Below are positions 43,556-57,003 of a stretch of 64,000 nucleotides of DNA, one piece after another (position 1 is the stretch's first letter; each line of letters opens with the position of its first letter). The notes beneath the pieces were generated by a model. That model saw only the letters and a program-made list of their open reading frames with translations. It was not told the origin of the DNA and did not search any database. Origin of the DNA: Zygaena filipendulae (lineage: Eukaryota; Arthropoda; Insecta; Lepidoptera; Zygaenidae). The stretch covers positions 4,866,001 through 4,930,000 of the forward strand of contig OU015666.1 of assembly GCA_907165275.2 (NCBI GenBank), in the 5' to 3' direction. Both the position numbers and the translations under genes were made by a program.

Positions 43556-45899
43556 TGTCAGTAGCTGGATTTAATTTAAGCAATCGAGGGTAAAATTTTC
43601 TGGAAACTAGTTGTCAGGTGAATCATTTTTAAGTTACCGATTACGATACGTTAATTATAACTTCAACTGTAATTTTTTCTGTGCAAGAAAGTATAAATAA
43701 ATAAATACTTCACTCTGAACTACGAGGAAATAATAATATCATCACACAATTGGGAATTGCAAGACCTTTAATTTAGACGTATATTTTCATCTTAGTCCTT
43801 TTGACCGGTCTATTAGTTTTAATGCGTTCTTGCAGGTACGTTTGTACGTTAAAATGACATTTTTTTACTTGTAACGTATTAAAACGCACACTGATGATGA
43901 AAATTCTGAATGACTTGAAAAAATATATTTTTCTGCTCTAGGTTCTTTGGTTTCATTTCATGACAGTAATAGTCTTTAGAATGGAAATTTTTAGATTTAA
44001 ATTTTGATTTTTTATATAGCTAATTTCGGTGGATACCTAACTAATAAATGTCGCTTTTCTTCAGATAGAGGTACCAATTAATATTAATTCTACGTAACGA
44101 ACGTATTTTCCTCTTACACAAACCAAAGAAGCAGGCCCACGTAATCCCTTCCGCCGTCACTGAATACTAATAACGTTTTGTTATTACGAAAATAATAAAC
44201 TTATTATTATTATACCGCAGTATCAGGAAGTGAAAGGATTAAAATAGATTAGCCCTGGATTTGGTGTAAGTCAGTGTGAATTTCCGTACGGATGGTTAAT
44301 CAAGTTAACCAACACAGCCACTGAGCTGGACGAAGTTACACAAAGTGATTGAAACCTTAAGATTGTGCATAATACGTCTACTTATAAGAGTGCCACACGA
44401 AGCTACAAGCATAGCAACCTAACAATGTATATTTGTAAGCTTATTTAGGAATTTAGCAATATATATAGATTGGTATATATACCTAGAGGCGATCGTGTAA
44501 CATACCTTACTGGCAGGAACATTTCTACTTCTTCTTCCTTGTATTTAAATGTTGGCTTTTTATAATTGCCTCAATGTTGAATTGAAACAGTATTCAAACT
44601 ATACGTGATGTTGTATGGTGAGGTTTTCTTGCAAGAAGGAGTTACTTTCCTTTCTTAGGGTCTGACACAAAATGGCGCCTGGCGGTTGCAACGACAAACG
44701 CGTGCGTTAAAGTCGGATAAAAACAGAACCGTTTTTGATGGCTTTAAGTACGGGATATAGAAATAGAAGTCCTTAAAAAATTGTATTTATTTAGGTATTT
44801 TTACTTTTTATTTACAAGATCCCAAGAACTCAAACTGAAAAAAACTTTAAAAGCAAAAACGCTACAAGAAAACGTGATTGCATTATGTTCCTTCGTTCAA
44901 CGCCTCATGACCTCATTGTGGCGACCGCAAACGTCACAAACTATACGTGAGAGGTTCTAATGGAGGGGGTCGTGTATAGATTGCAGTGACGCTACATTCG
45001 ATTGCAATTTGCACTATTGACGTAGCTGCAAACTTGCAGACAGCTAATGGAATATTTGTACAATATCAGCTCACAAGAATACACTGAATTAGCTAAGAAT
45101 ATGCTTAGGTACAAATTATGTACCTATAACAAAACTAAAATACGACATCGAAGCTGTTGAAGCAAAAGATGAAACCAAAGTTAACATCCCACATTTGAAT
45201 TAAACTTATTCCAAGATAACGGTTCGCTATAACTACTCGTATTCTTTACTACATTGTTTTAATTTATGGATAACTTCTATGTACAGCCACAATAGTCAAC
45301 GTAAGTCATGTAGGTATTTGCTCGAAAACAGTTATCTTTTTTTGACAAAATCATATAATCTCGACTTTTCTTTAATATTTATAGATTTCATTAGAAGCAT
45401 ATAAAGAAAGAAATTCTGTTAATGATAGTAATAACCGCATAAAAATCCGTTGCGTAGTTCAGAAAAACGGGGCGTGAAAACCGAGTCTCGGCTAGCAACT
45501 TTGTTTTATACAAACTAGAGATTTTAAATAGCAAATATGACCATCACACTGCTATATAGAAGGAGGCTGCAGTAGAATTCACAATTTAGACCTCAATAAT
45601 AATAATAACAGCTATAATAATAGAAGCCATTAGTTCATTGCTTTTACATGCTAATCTGTTATTGATAGAGAGCAGCTTGTGTTAATTGCTGCCCTTTACC
45701 CACGCCCCTTTGTAATTTATAGTACCTACCTACTGAATATATATTATATGACGTAGATATATACGTCCTGCGATCTAATTCAATTTGTATACCAGATATT
45801 TATTTGCTTGCTCAACAAATTTAAAGATGTTATCTACTATGCTTATTGCTGATAATTTACTTAAACACAATTATTTAAAAAAATTAAATCACGATTCAT
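43556..45899. other. unassigned sequence
   Basis: No gene or clear repeat was recognised; open frames are short. Confidence 0.4.
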
Positions 45900-46210
45900 C
45901 TTCTATATATATAAATATACTTATAATAAAACTATAGAGAAGTCAATTCTGTACATTGAATATATATTCAAAATTAATATTGGGGGATGAATGGTGATCG
46001 ATACTGATGCCAAAAATGCAATCAGTAATTTTTTTGTCTGTCTGTCTGTCTGTTTGTATGTGCACGCATGGGTCAAAAACTACGGAAGGGATTTTAACCA
46101 AACTTAGTACGATTGTAGTCCATACTCCTGGGCAGATTATAGGCTATATAACATAACGCTAAGATACATAGGAGCTGAGCAGTGACGATAAATTTGAAGC
46201 AAGTCGGATG
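45900..46210 (+). mobile_element. Helitron-like family B copy with GTCT microsatellite
   Basis: It shares its body with 9786-10,140 in the opposite orientation: TTCTGTACATTGAATATATA, GTCTGTCTGTCTGTCTGT and GAAGCAAGTCGGATGAAAAT. Confidence 0.65.
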
Positions 46211-46378
46211 AAAATGCGTATACGTTAACTCAATCACGCAAAAACGGCTGAACGGATTTGAATGAAATTTGGCTTGCACGTTGTCAGGGGTACAGAGAAG
46301 GACATAGGGCACTTTTTATCCCGGAATTCCCGCGGGAACTCCGAAATTACTGCGGGTGAAACCGCGGGGCACAGCTAG
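46211..46378 (+). mobile_element. family-A Helitron-like copy, 3' part
   Basis: It runs from 'ctcaatcacgcaaaaacgg' to the hairpin end GGGGCACAGCTAG. It is joined to family B on its left, so the pair may be one hybrid element that shares a single 3' end. Confidence 0.7.
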
Positions 46379-46580
46379 TCTATACTAATATTATAAAGAC
46401 GTACCAGCTACAGTTTGTGAGTTTGTGACGGTGTAAGGGATAATCTTTGGATCTACTGAACCGATTTGGAAATTCTTTTACTTATAAGAAGCTACAGTGA
46501 TCTTGAGTGACATAGGAAACTTTTAACCCAAAATTCCCACGGCAACTTCGAAATTACCGCGGGTGAAATGATAGCTAATA
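46379..46580 (+). mobile_element. Helitron-like copy joined head-to-tail
   Basis: TCTATACTAATATTATAAAG starts immediately after the CTAG of the previous copy, and the element ends near GGGTGAAATGATAGCTAA. It is the 'ggatctactgaaccgatt' subtype. Confidence 0.65.
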
Positions 46581-46664
46581 GGTATAATTAAATTCTGGAG
46601 ATGAAAAGCATATTGTCGGATCTCAATATCCAACCAAACTACTTTTTTACACTAAAATACTAAA

Positions 46665-46755
46665 AAATAGAGAAGTCAATTCTGTACATTGAATATATAT
46701 TCAAAATTTATATTGGAGGATGAATGGTGATCGATACTGATGCCAAAAATATAGT
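46665..46755 (+). mobile_element. 5' fragment of family B
   Basis: TTCTGTACATTGAATATATA and GGATGAATGGTGATCGATAC repeat the left part of the copy at 45,950. The rest is missing. Confidence 0.6.
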
Positions 46756-47254
46756 GTTAAAAAGTAGTTTTGATGGTGGTTTTAAAAATTTTAAGTACTC
46801 AAAAATAAAAGAATTACCGCTGTCAACAGCTAGAGCAACTATAAATTCATGCCACTTTCTTTGTGCGTCGTTTCATCACTTGGCAATTTCAAAAACAACA
46901 ACTTTTAATCTATGTCATTATGCAGTCAAGATTCATCTAACTTTGTCCTTTTAAAACTTATCTAGTTTACTAGTTCTCACTACTTCCTTAGCAGAGGTGA
47001 ATAATAGAGGAGTTCCGAGGCGAGGCAGTATTAAGTACATACTAAGAGGTTTTTTGTTTAAGAGGCCGAGCTAGAGTTCTGTTTCAGTACAAATGTGAAT
47101 CAAGAATCAAGTGATAATTAATAATAATTATGTTGCTATGCTGCAAAACATACTAACAATACTTATCACTTATACGTAAACTGATTTTTTTTTTCATGAT
47201 TTGCTTATATCGTATCGAAGTCGCTCATATATTATATTATATTAATAAAGGATC

Positions 47255-47572
47255 TTTATATCTATTTATACTATAATAAAAGAGTATAATCCGCGATTCT
47301 GTACATTGAATATTTTTAACATAAACTGACAGGGGACGATAAACGAAGAGTAACCAACCACAAAAAAAGGGTTTTTTAAAATCTTTTCTGTCTGTCTGTC
47401 TGTTCGCGATAATCTCCGAATCTACTGAACGGATTGTCATGCGATTTTCACAGGTAGATTAAACTTAGCCTGGAGCTACATATAGGCTTTGTTTCATTGA
47501 AATCGGATGTCGGGAAAAAAAGTTGTTTATATAAAAACTTTTCGCGGGGGTGAAACCGCGGGGCACAGCTAG
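47255..47572 (+). mobile_element. Helitron-like copy, family B start and family A end
   Basis: It contains CTATAATAAAAGAGTATAAT, GTCTGTCTGTCTGTTCGCG and 'cggatgtcgggaaaaaaagt', and ends GGGTGAAACCGCGGGG, CACAGCTAG. This is the copy that ties the two families to one 3' terminus. Confidence 0.65.
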
Positions 47573-47929
47573 TTCAGAATAAATGATAGTAAAATAGGTA
47601 TATTGTGGCAATTGTTTTTAGGATAAAATTTCCTTTTATTTTCTATATTGACATAATTAATTTTAAATACAAACTACGTACCTACCAATTGTTTTTATTC
47701 TATCTTATTAAAAATACACAAATTATAATAATCTCTTGTAAAAGGGTAAAATTTTTCACATCACTGAATACCTACATAAATAAGTAAGTATGTATGTACA
47801 ACTGTAATAAATAATTTCAATAACAAACAATTTTATTTCGATAATAATCCTTTTTTCACGAAATTAATAATAGAGTGGAATTAATCCACACTAATATTAA
47901 ATACGGGTATAAAGAGATAAAGTTTGTAA

Positions 47930-48230
47930 AGAAAGCTACAATATTCCCGCAACGATTTTGTTGTGGAACGAAGAGTTTCTGCAGCAATACTGAAGTTCGC
48001 GCGAGTGAAACCGCGTGGGAACAGCTAGTGATAATATTAAGCTCTAAATTTTCGAGTTCCCGCGAGAATTCCGTGATAAAAAGTGTGTGTGTCCTTTTTT
48101 GTACCCCTGACAGCTCGTTTGATGAGCGGTTGACAATTTCATGACGAGCGGTTGAATAGTTGGCGTAGTGGCGTAGACTAGAAAGCGTAACAAACAAACC
48201 ACAGTCACATTTTTAATATCAGTTAAGATA
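47930..48230. mobile_element. two facing Helitron-like fragments
   Basis: Positions 47,985-48,029 end in GAAACCGCGTGGGAACAGCT (plus). Positions 48,045-48,230 read the same 3' block in reverse (GAGTTCCCGCGAGAATTCCG) and run out into AGCGTAACAAACAAAC. Confidence 0.55.
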
Positions 48231-48737
48231 GGTACTTAATAGTTCTAGCTAGTTTACCGCATGAATAAATAACTGAAAGCTCTACAATACTCCTCTCGAT
48301 TAACTACAACAAAGGCAATTAATTTAATGAGGTTTTCAGGTCGTTTTCAACTACAATGCGTCGAGTTAAGAAACCGCTTCCTCTTATGACTACATATACA
48401 AATGTTATGAAACAAAAGGCTTCTTTCTAACCTAGTTTTGACATTATGGGATTATAATCGATATGCAGAAAACTAATATTCGTGAAATAACGAACTGTTT
48501 TCCGCGATTTTATTGTGATACTCTTAGGAACTTACTGGAAACTCAGTTCTATAACCGATAGAGAAAACTGCATCAAAGCCGTTTGCGTTACATAGTTTAG
48601 AAGACCCAGGGGGCGACACTGCAGCCAGACAGATCATTTAAGAAGAAAAAAACATTTGGATATTGAAAATTTGAATTTAATTTAATTTTAGATATAAACG
48701 GTGAATGATGAAGTTACCACCACTATCTATATCTATA

Positions 48738-48948
48738 AATTAGCTGAGCCCCGCGGTTTCACCGGCGGTAATTTCCGAGTTCCCGCGGGAATAAAAAGTA
48801 CCATATGTCACTCAGGATCACTGCAGTTTCCTATAAGTGAAAGAATTTTCAAAATCGGTTCAGTAGATCCAGAGGTTACCCCCTACAACGTCACAAACTC
48901 ACAACCCCACAAACTTTTGCTCTTTATAATATTAAGTACAGATAATGG
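48738..48948 (-). mobile_element. Helitron-like copy, 'gttcagtagatcc' subtype
   Basis: The plus strand runs from TTAGCTGAGCCCCGCGG to TTTATAATATTAAGTACAGA. It is nearly full length. Confidence 0.65.
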
Positions 48949-49454
48949 ATACACTTTGATAGGAAAATATAAGTTAGTTAATATTGAGCATCTCTTTCCG
49001 CTCCAATCGCCCGTCCGCTGTTGTTTGAGACCCACAACGACTGGCTGACCACAGCACTTAGCGAATTAAGCATGTCACAAGTTAATGGCTAATGCAGACA
49101 AGGGTAAAGGGGCATTAGGGAAAATTAACTATGTCTGTTCTGGTCAAGACAAGGTTCAGAAGAAGTGTCTAGAATAACCTTGGGATTAAGTCAAGTTACT
49201 TGAGATAAATGACTGAACCGATTTGGTATTTGCATAATAGTTATACTAAGTACCTAAAACAATTTCTTATCCGACCAGACGCCTAGGTTGACAGCTTACT
49301 TCTCTAGTTAGTTAGCTAGTATACTCCTCGTTTTTATAATTTATTTAATTACTTAAGCTTCCTCTGATAACTATACTCTTCTATAGTTCTTTTCGGACCT
49401 AAATAGTGCTAATTGTAGCTATGCAAGGCGATAGTACAGAGGTGGCGGAACAGA

Positions 49455-49680
49455 AGTCAGAGTCGGAGTTTTTTTCAATTTGGTTTGTCGGAGTCAGAAC
49501 CGGAAGCGGGATCGGAGGCGGAGTCGGAATGGTGGTAGAGGAGAGATGTGTTAATCATCATCTGTAAATCATCCGTATTGATTGCGTAACAACAAGCGAA
49601 AGATGACTGAAAACACGTGGGGAGGGGGTTTCTCGCGCGACCGCTGTCCGAGCCACCGCTGTCCTGTCCGATAAAACCTC
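49455..49680 (+). repeat. degenerate GGAGTC-type simple repeat
   Basis: CAGAGTCGGAG, GTCGGAGTCAGAACCGGAAG and GATCGGAGGCGGAGTCGG show a loose TCGGAG hexamer repeat. It resumes at 50,194-50,235 on the other side of the MITE, so the MITE landed in it. Confidence 0.55.
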
Positions 49681-49688
49681 TGATTAAA

Positions 49689-50187
49689 GGTCTCTGCCCA
49701 CTACACCATATCATACCATGACCGTGCTAGGAACGTGTCCGACATGAAAAGCAACACGATACGGTCTGACTGGCCCACTACAACGGATCGACGGCATTCT
49801 GTGCCCGTATACATCGCGTTGATGCCCGTATGCAACCCGTATGTTGCCCGTATGTAGTGTAGTATCATATCATATCATATTGGATGTTACTGGATGTTAT
49901 GTTTGATGATGACGGTCATCATACGCGGTTATAACCCGTATGCTCACCGTTTCGCCGCCTGCGCGCACCGGTTCGATACCGTCGCGTGCCATGCGCGGAG
50001 CGTATCGGCACCGGCAAATATTCCCGCCGACAATTCTCGATGCTCCGTGCAGGGCACGCGACGGTGCTGGCCGTTGATGGAATGGTGTAGTGGGCATAGT
50101 CTGATACTTTTTAATTCAAATAATATTTTTATGTCTGACCCGTTTCCAGCACGGTCATGGTATGATACGGTGTAGTGGGTAGAGACC
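49689..50187. mobile_element. 499-bp MITE with 40-bp inverted ends, 6-bp duplication
   Basis: The ends 49,689-49,728 and 50,148-50,187 (GGTCTCTGCCCACTACACC... inverted) differ at two positions. Weaker pairing continues about 25 bases inward. ATTAAA flanks both sides (49,683-49,688; 50,188-50,193). The interior is GC-rich, with several CCCGTATG words and a CGACGGTGCTGG / ACCGTCGCG pair. The superfamily is not clear. Confidence 0.8.
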
Positions 50188-50280
50188 ATTAAAAGTGTCG
50201 GAGCCGAAGTCGAAACCGGAGGTGTAATATCAATCGGAAGTTCCGATTTGTCGTAGTCGGTGACGAAGCTCGACCTTATG

Positions 50281-53200
50281 GTATGGATGTTATCATTCTT
50301 AATTTATATTGACAACGTCATTCGTTCGTGAAGCTGACTACTACGCCAGGTGCACGGGTTCGTACAAGCTCTTAGTTTGGGACCAGGTAGTCCTGAGTAA
50401 TAATGTAGTAAAACGATTATTATCATTCAGATTTAAAGTGCCTGATTTAAAACTTGGTTATTCAACTGAAAATGAAACGGACAACCTACATACGAACATC
50501 GCAAGTTAAATGAAAGAAAATGACTATCTCCTGATATAATACATTTATAGGTACGTATTTGTAACGTACAAAATACAAGTTAAGCTGCCAGGTCAACTGT
50601 AAATGTTGAGCCAAGTTAGAATCCATACACAAAACGGTGTCTATTGGAAATGACAGCTACATTAAGGGCTTTGTTCTGGAATAGCTCTAACCAACCAAAG
50701 CTCCTATCTGCCGGCTTTACTACCATACTCTTTTTTCCTCCTAAAGATTAGTTCAGCACAAGTTAAATTTTTTTTTCTGAATTGTTGTTTTTTTTCACGA
50801 TATTAAGGAATTTTCTTGGGTAGGAATATTCATTCTTTGAGTAAAAATTTCAGGGTCGCATTTGACAAAACAGTTCACTTTATTAACACGTTCAGACTTA
50901 CAAATTGATACATCAAAGCCTATAGCGGTCTAGGGACTTTACAGAAGGCTTCCGTTATAAAGATTTTTCGGAAATCGAAAGGAAGTGAAAATTTATAGGG
51001 AAGTAACGTTACTTTTAAAAATATTATTGTAGAAATCTGCAGTATTTGGGGTCTTCGTTCAAGTTAAGAACCACATATTTCTAGGTTTATTTTTGTGATT
51101 CAACCTCTATTAAATGTTTCACCTTGAAGCTAAACAGCTACAGTTTATAATATTTATTGAAAGTCACGTCTCACGACTGAATAACTTATAATACCAGGAG
51201 CAGAACGTAGTTAAAAGATCAAAATATTGCTATAGAGCAGTATACGAGTAATATTGTACGTAAAAACGACCATTTAAGATTTGCTATAATCTATGAATCC
51301 ACTCATATTCATAATACTCAGACCATAAAACGCTTAAGAATCCAAAATAAATGTTTTCGTCTAGCCCTGACGGCGTCACAGAGGTTCATAAATCATACAA
51401 AAATGTATCCAGAGACGAACGAAAGTAAGTGATTCGTAGAAAAAGTTGGTCGGAAAATCGGATCCATTAGAGTATATAAGCCCATCAAAGAAACGCGAAA
51501 GTTTACGTAATCCGTTAACTAAAACGTAAATCGTTGCGTTAGATTAACTTTTTATTCGTGTTCTCAAAACTAGGATAAGCGGTTGTCGGTGTTTTAAGAG
51601 TTACGTACGTGCGATCCGCCCTTCCATTCGTCTTTCACAGAGGTTTTTCTCAAAAACTAGACAGATAACTTATAGACATTAGTTTGAAATCTTAATGATA
51701 GATTTTTTAATTTTCGCTATTCAATATATGGATAAAAAATTATTTTACATAAATTAAACAAGTCTTTATTTATATTTTTTCAATTTTAAATGCATTTTAT
51801 ATATTATGATAAAGCTAAAAACGTGAGCAATAAACTGATCGTTTCACACAAGACAGAAAAACTACGGTTCTTTTCTACAGCCGTCGTATAGTCGTGGTGT
51901 TAAAAGTTCAAATGATTAATCAGGTGTAACAACTACTTTTGTTAATCTAGTACGAAAGAATCTGTTTTAAATTTATCAATACAAGCTTTTAACTACTTTT
52001 ATCACAGTTTATAGTTAAGCAATAAGCATAGATATTATAGATTTTTTGTGTTCCGTACCCGAAGGATCCAAACGGATCCCGATTGCTGTCACTCACGTAT
52101 CCGTCTATCTTTCCTTCATCTGTCACACGGGTTTTACAGGCAAATCGTAGAAGCAATAGTATTCAAAGTACGGTATACGTATATTGATGACTCAAATATA
52201 TACAAATTGTCAAAAAATATTTTTAAAGATTTTTGAGGGAGGCTCCCATACAGCTAAAGGGGTGCGCAAAAATTATTTGTTTACCTACTGAATCGAGTAG
52301 GATATCGTTGAATAGAGCTTATTAAGTAGATAAAAGCCGTATTTTTTTTAAACATCGGAATCTGTAACATCTAGCTCAAGAGACTTCTCATTATTCTGCC
52401 TCTCTGCCTCTGCACGGGCTACTGTGCGAAGTCCAACATGCACTTAGCCGGTTTTTCTTTTACCCAATTTCACGATTCCATGAAAATGTGACACATCTGC
52501 AATTTTTTACCTGTTTAAAAGAACTAATGATATTTTTGTATAACTACAAATTCTTCATAAATGTTAATTTCGCGATATTTGCGTCCCTGACTCAAAGAGA
52601 TCTTGGATATTTAGTGTAGGTATGTGTAATAGTCAAATAGCTTAATCAGCCATTCCATTAACGTCTGGCATTATATATTTCTCTATTATTCATAGATACA
52701 TATATTACAAAGAAAAGAAAATGTGTTGTGTTTTTTTTACTAAAAAAAAATTATTGTTTTCGACCAACTCTAAAAACAACAATAACGGCCAATTTCAATA
52801 AAGCCAAGTCGATAAAACCGTATAAATCATGTGTACGAGGTTATTTTTTTTTTCGTAACTCGATTGAATCTAGTACCTGTATGGTAACAATTTCGATTTG
52901 TACGCATCGCACCGTCAACTCGTTACAACTTCTCGCGTTAAACGAGTTAGGTGTTGCTCTCGGAAATAAATAGGTTAAAAATGAAATAGGTACGAAACAA
53001 ACAAAAAAAATCACCCTTATTCTTGTTTCGTCTTCTTATTCAAACGCTAAAAACAGCAAAGAATATTAAGGAGTTTTCTGATTCATCTTCATGTTTTTTT
53101 ATATGTGGTATAATACTGATGGGTTCAGCATTCAAACTTAAAAGGATATAACTACAAATAGTTTCTATTGAAATTATTGACTAAATTAGGGCTTATGATT

Positions 53201-53689
53201 AGTAATAAAATTGTATATCCCAAGTTTCATTCAAATCCGCTCGAGAAGGTAGTTTTTACGTGTTGAGTGTTCAAGCAAACAGATAAACGGACATGTTTCT
53301 CAAATATGATCGAAATGGATTTTATTAACTTTAACTGTAACCCTTTAACCCCTGCTATTTTTAAGCCAACCAATTTTTTTACATATCCAATTAACAAACA
53401 CGCCATCTCTACCCAAACTCAATAGGTACGTACTAATACTACCCAATCTCAGATTGCAAGTCCGTTAAAGTGTTAAGTCTACGTCAGCGGTAGTTTAATC
53501 AGGTGCCTTAGCTAAGTTGACAATATTTAATCGTTATACGTGGTCGTTTTTCGTGACCTGGTTAGTATAGGCTAACTCTCTGTGAACTACAAAAAATGCG
53601 TGTTATAATATATTTATTAAGATCGTCAACTTGGCTAAGACTGCAGTTATATACTACTTTGTGTATGTTATTGCGGACTGCTCCTTATA
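50281..53689. other. 3.4 kb without a recognised gene
   Basis: Positions 52,045-52,275 resemble a widespread insect repeat that starts GTTCCGTACC and ends GGAGGCTCCCATACA. A worn relative may lie at 51,590-51,740. Positions 53,190-53,310 look like a Helitron scrap (TCATTCAAATCCGCTCGAGA). Nothing coding was recognised. Confidence 0.4.
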
Positions 53690-53875
53690 GCGGTGGCGTT
53701 GAGTTGTTGGGGGCGTTGCATCCGCCAAAGTGTTAGGAAGGTTTATTTTTAGTTTATTTTTTGTTTATTTCTATTAGTGGTTTTATATTGCAATATGTAA
53801 CACATTACGAGGCTGGCTTGACGCATGAGCGTAAAAAGCCTCACTAAATAATAATGATTTAAAAAAAAAAGAACA
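53690..53875 (+). mobile_element. LINE 3' end with poly(A)
   Basis: GAGGCTGGCTTGACGCATGA then GCGTAAAAAGCCTCA and an A10 tail look like the 3' untranslated end of a LINE. GAGGCT/AGCCTC can form a stem. Confidence 0.5.
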
Positions 53876-56763
53876 GATTTGATATTAATGCTGTGTATAA
53901 CGTAATCTTCACAAACAATCGGAGTGAGGAGATAACTCGTTCGTATTAAATCCGAATTTGCAAATTTAATACAAGCTTTATCCGATTTTGACGCTCTACC
54001 TGAACGTGAACACGCAAGTTTATGCTGATGTGAGGCATTTAAAATATGTCTATGCCTATTAGATACAAATGATACAACACAATATCAAGATGTTGCATCA
54101 GTGAAATATAAAGTGGAAAATAAGTCGTGTATATCAACTAGGGATCGCGATCGCTTCGCTCATCACCCTGATCAATTGAGGATTATAAAAAAAAATATCG
54201 CAATAGTATGTAAAAATAATATAGGTGCGTTTATCAGTGAGCGCAAAAAAGAAACCTATAAAAAACAACAAAAACACCTTAAAGAAATTGTGACTCGAAC
54301 CAACGACGACCAAGCGGTTACTAATCGCATGTCCAGCAAACGATTTTGCTTCTGTCAAACAAAAAACATTTTTTGAGCGAACGTAACAAATATATAGGTA
54401 CGTATTTTAATACTATGCCTAATGTAGTTTCACTCAAAGAATTCCAAGTACACATTATATTATGTGTTAACTTGTATTTTCATGGAAATATATTATACCT
54501 TTACATCGCAGCAAAGATAACGTAATACGTCATATCAACTTGGCAAACTAATATCCAAACAAAACAATACCAAAATCAATAACACAACTTACATTTGTAT
54601 TACACAAAGGATTCCATTTCGACATTTGTACAGACAAAGTTTAGACCCGGGGGTAATCACAATATGGTAAACTAGTTTCTCAGTTTGTTCCAGACCCTTC
54701 TGTAGCCCCTCAAATAGTTTACAGATCAATTTTCTTGTTAAAGTGTTCGTACAGTAATTCTGGAAATAGGTCAAATACCGCTTGTCGCTATACGGGCCGC
54801 ATGAGATATTGTTTTCTTTAAGTATAACCCGGCTCGGATCTAGGATTTGGTTGAGGGAGGGGCAATTTTGGTTGTACCAAGAATTTTTTAAAATATACTT
54901 AATCTGAGATTTTTCTAAGTTTTGATTAAAGTAGTTATTTTAGGCGTCGTAGATCCGCGCCTGAGTATAACAGCTGATGGATACCAAACACGAGCAAGCT
55001 TCAAAAACTGTGGGCCATCAAGAGAAAAACTTTACATCGTCTATCGGTTGAACCAATTAGTTGGACCACACGACTGAACCAAGCCCGTACCACAGGAGTG
55101 AAAGCTTTGGCCATGAGGAACATTCACTGAGAGAAAAATAGAGGCTTGTTCGGGAAAGTTCGCGACCGAAAAGTTCCTCACCGAAGATCGGTCTTCGGTA
55201 TTTCTGCTAACGGTATTCGGTTTGCTTGGGCACCATATTTGGTCAGTTTTCTGTAGCTTGCACTTCGTTGACATCGCACGGGGTCGGTCGCTGTGCCTGC
55301 TGGCCACTGATATTGTGTTGCCAAAACATCTTTCGGGCAACCAAAGATTTCTGTCCATGTTGAGAAGATAGGTATCGCGTATAGGTATTGATACGAATTT
55401 ATGTCCAGAAGGGCTTAGTTGCAAAAAGCAATGTGTCATGGGGAATGGAGGAATGGAGACATATACATCTTAAAGTGGTTGGATGGAGATTAAAAAAGAA
55501 GCAATTATGAACACGGTAGGAAGACTAGACCACAACCACGAACGAAAAGACTTACCGAGTGGCCTATGTATATATACAGTGATGTTAGGTCACGTAAAAT
55601 TAGGTACTTATCAACGTGAAGCCCTGTAAAAGCATATATTACCTATAGTAGGCAAATATTCTATAACAGTCCCATAATTAATATTATATTTAATATCTAT
55701 TGTATTTTATATCTGTAATCTAAAAACTCGACTTTTATTTATCAGATTTTATTTATAATACCTATCGCTTAGAAAAAAACAAAGGGACACGATTCTTTTT
55801 AAAATGAAATCTAATAATAATGTAAAACTTTGAAGGTGCCAAGAATAAACTATTTAAATTACAATTGTTCAAATAAAAATTTCTCCGTTGTTCACGAAAT
55901 GGCACTGCACTTCTATTAATACTGGTGCATACCTGAATAAATTCCCACGGGCACGAGACGTTCATATAAGGAACGAAAACAATTTCACACCGTAAATTTT
56001 ACTTTAAAACTGTGTTTAGAACTTCTAATATCGAAATGCACTTTATCTACGAGAGCTTTTCACGCTTGGGGCGAGAGGGAGCACATCAAAGATGTCTTCA
56101 CATTGTACACAAACTGCACAGCGTTTCTACTAAGTCCTGCACACATAACATTAAAGATCCGTCAATCAAATCGAGCCGTTAAATAGATAGGTACATGATA
56201 CATTTTCGTTCGACAGGTGGTTGCGATGTTTTATGATTTTATAGTTACGTAGCTTGACTCGCTGAGGGCGAGACCCTGTTAAGCGACGCGAAGCCCCACA
56301 ATAATAAAGCCAATAAACTTTTAAACACCCTTATCTTAGGATATATACGACGCACGTTCGGGTCGTGGTTAAAGAGTGAAATTTAAGCAGTTTATTTTAC
56401 GTTCAAACACACGTTCGCGTTAATTACTGTCATGCGAGTTATTCAGTGTGTGCTCATTTGTACCCGATAATTACTTACGTGGCAGAGGGAAATGTTTGTT
56501 AGGATGTCGGCGACAGATTGCCCCGTTGTTCGTATTCCGTCAACTGGTGCGGAGATGGTAATGGAGAACAATTGAGATTTCCTGTTCGATACTTTTGATT
56601 CTCCTCTTGGTCATGGCAAAGTTATTTCTTGTATACGTACCTGCAACAAAAAACAATACAAATACAATTGTCTATTTATCTATTTAGATAAACAATGGGC
56701 GGTCAATATAAATTTTATTTACTAAATCTCGAATTCACTAAATTAATAATTGTATACACACAC
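53876..56763. other. 2.9 kb without a recognised gene
   Basis: Open frames at 54,101-54,376 (plus, 91 codons) and 55,041-55,439 (minus, 132 codons) lack recognisable motifs. A minus-strand GGTTCGAGTCAC near 54,295 resembles a B box but has no matching A box or cloverleaf. Confidence 0.4.
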
Positions 56764-57003
56764 TAGCTGTTCCGCGCGGTTTCACCCACGATAATTTCGG
56801 ATTTCCCGTGGAATTGTTTCATACAAACTTTGCCCCCCCTTTTCACACCTTTAGGGGTAGAATTTCGAAAAATCCTTTCTCACCTGATGCCTACGTCAGA
56901 TAAAGAATACACCATTCAAATTTCAGGTCTCTACGATCAGCTGTTTAGGCTGTGCGTTGATTGTCAGTTAGTCATTCAGGAAAAAGCATTTTATATGTAT
57001 AGA
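56764..57003 (-). mobile_element. Helitron-like copy, long subtype
   Basis: The plus strand starts CTAGCTGTTCCGCGCGG. The body differs from the other copies ('ttcacacctttaggggtaga', 'ctgatgcctacgtcag'). Confidence 0.5.

Noticed and set aside
47856..49048. Frames of 79-115 codons over the Helitron-like copies
   Set aside because: They lie across repeat ends, and the same protein pieces appear wherever the repeat occurs.
49894..50189. Overlapping frames on both strands in a GC-rich patch
   Set aside because: They lie wholly inside the 499-bp MITE and are a by-product of its GC content.
54101..54376. 91-codon lysine-rich frame, and a possible tRNA-like B box on the other strand
   Set aside because: Only one promoter-box match and no cloverleaf; the frame has no motif.
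55041..55439. 132-codon minus-strand frame
   Set aside because: No recognisable domain; treated as chance despite its length.
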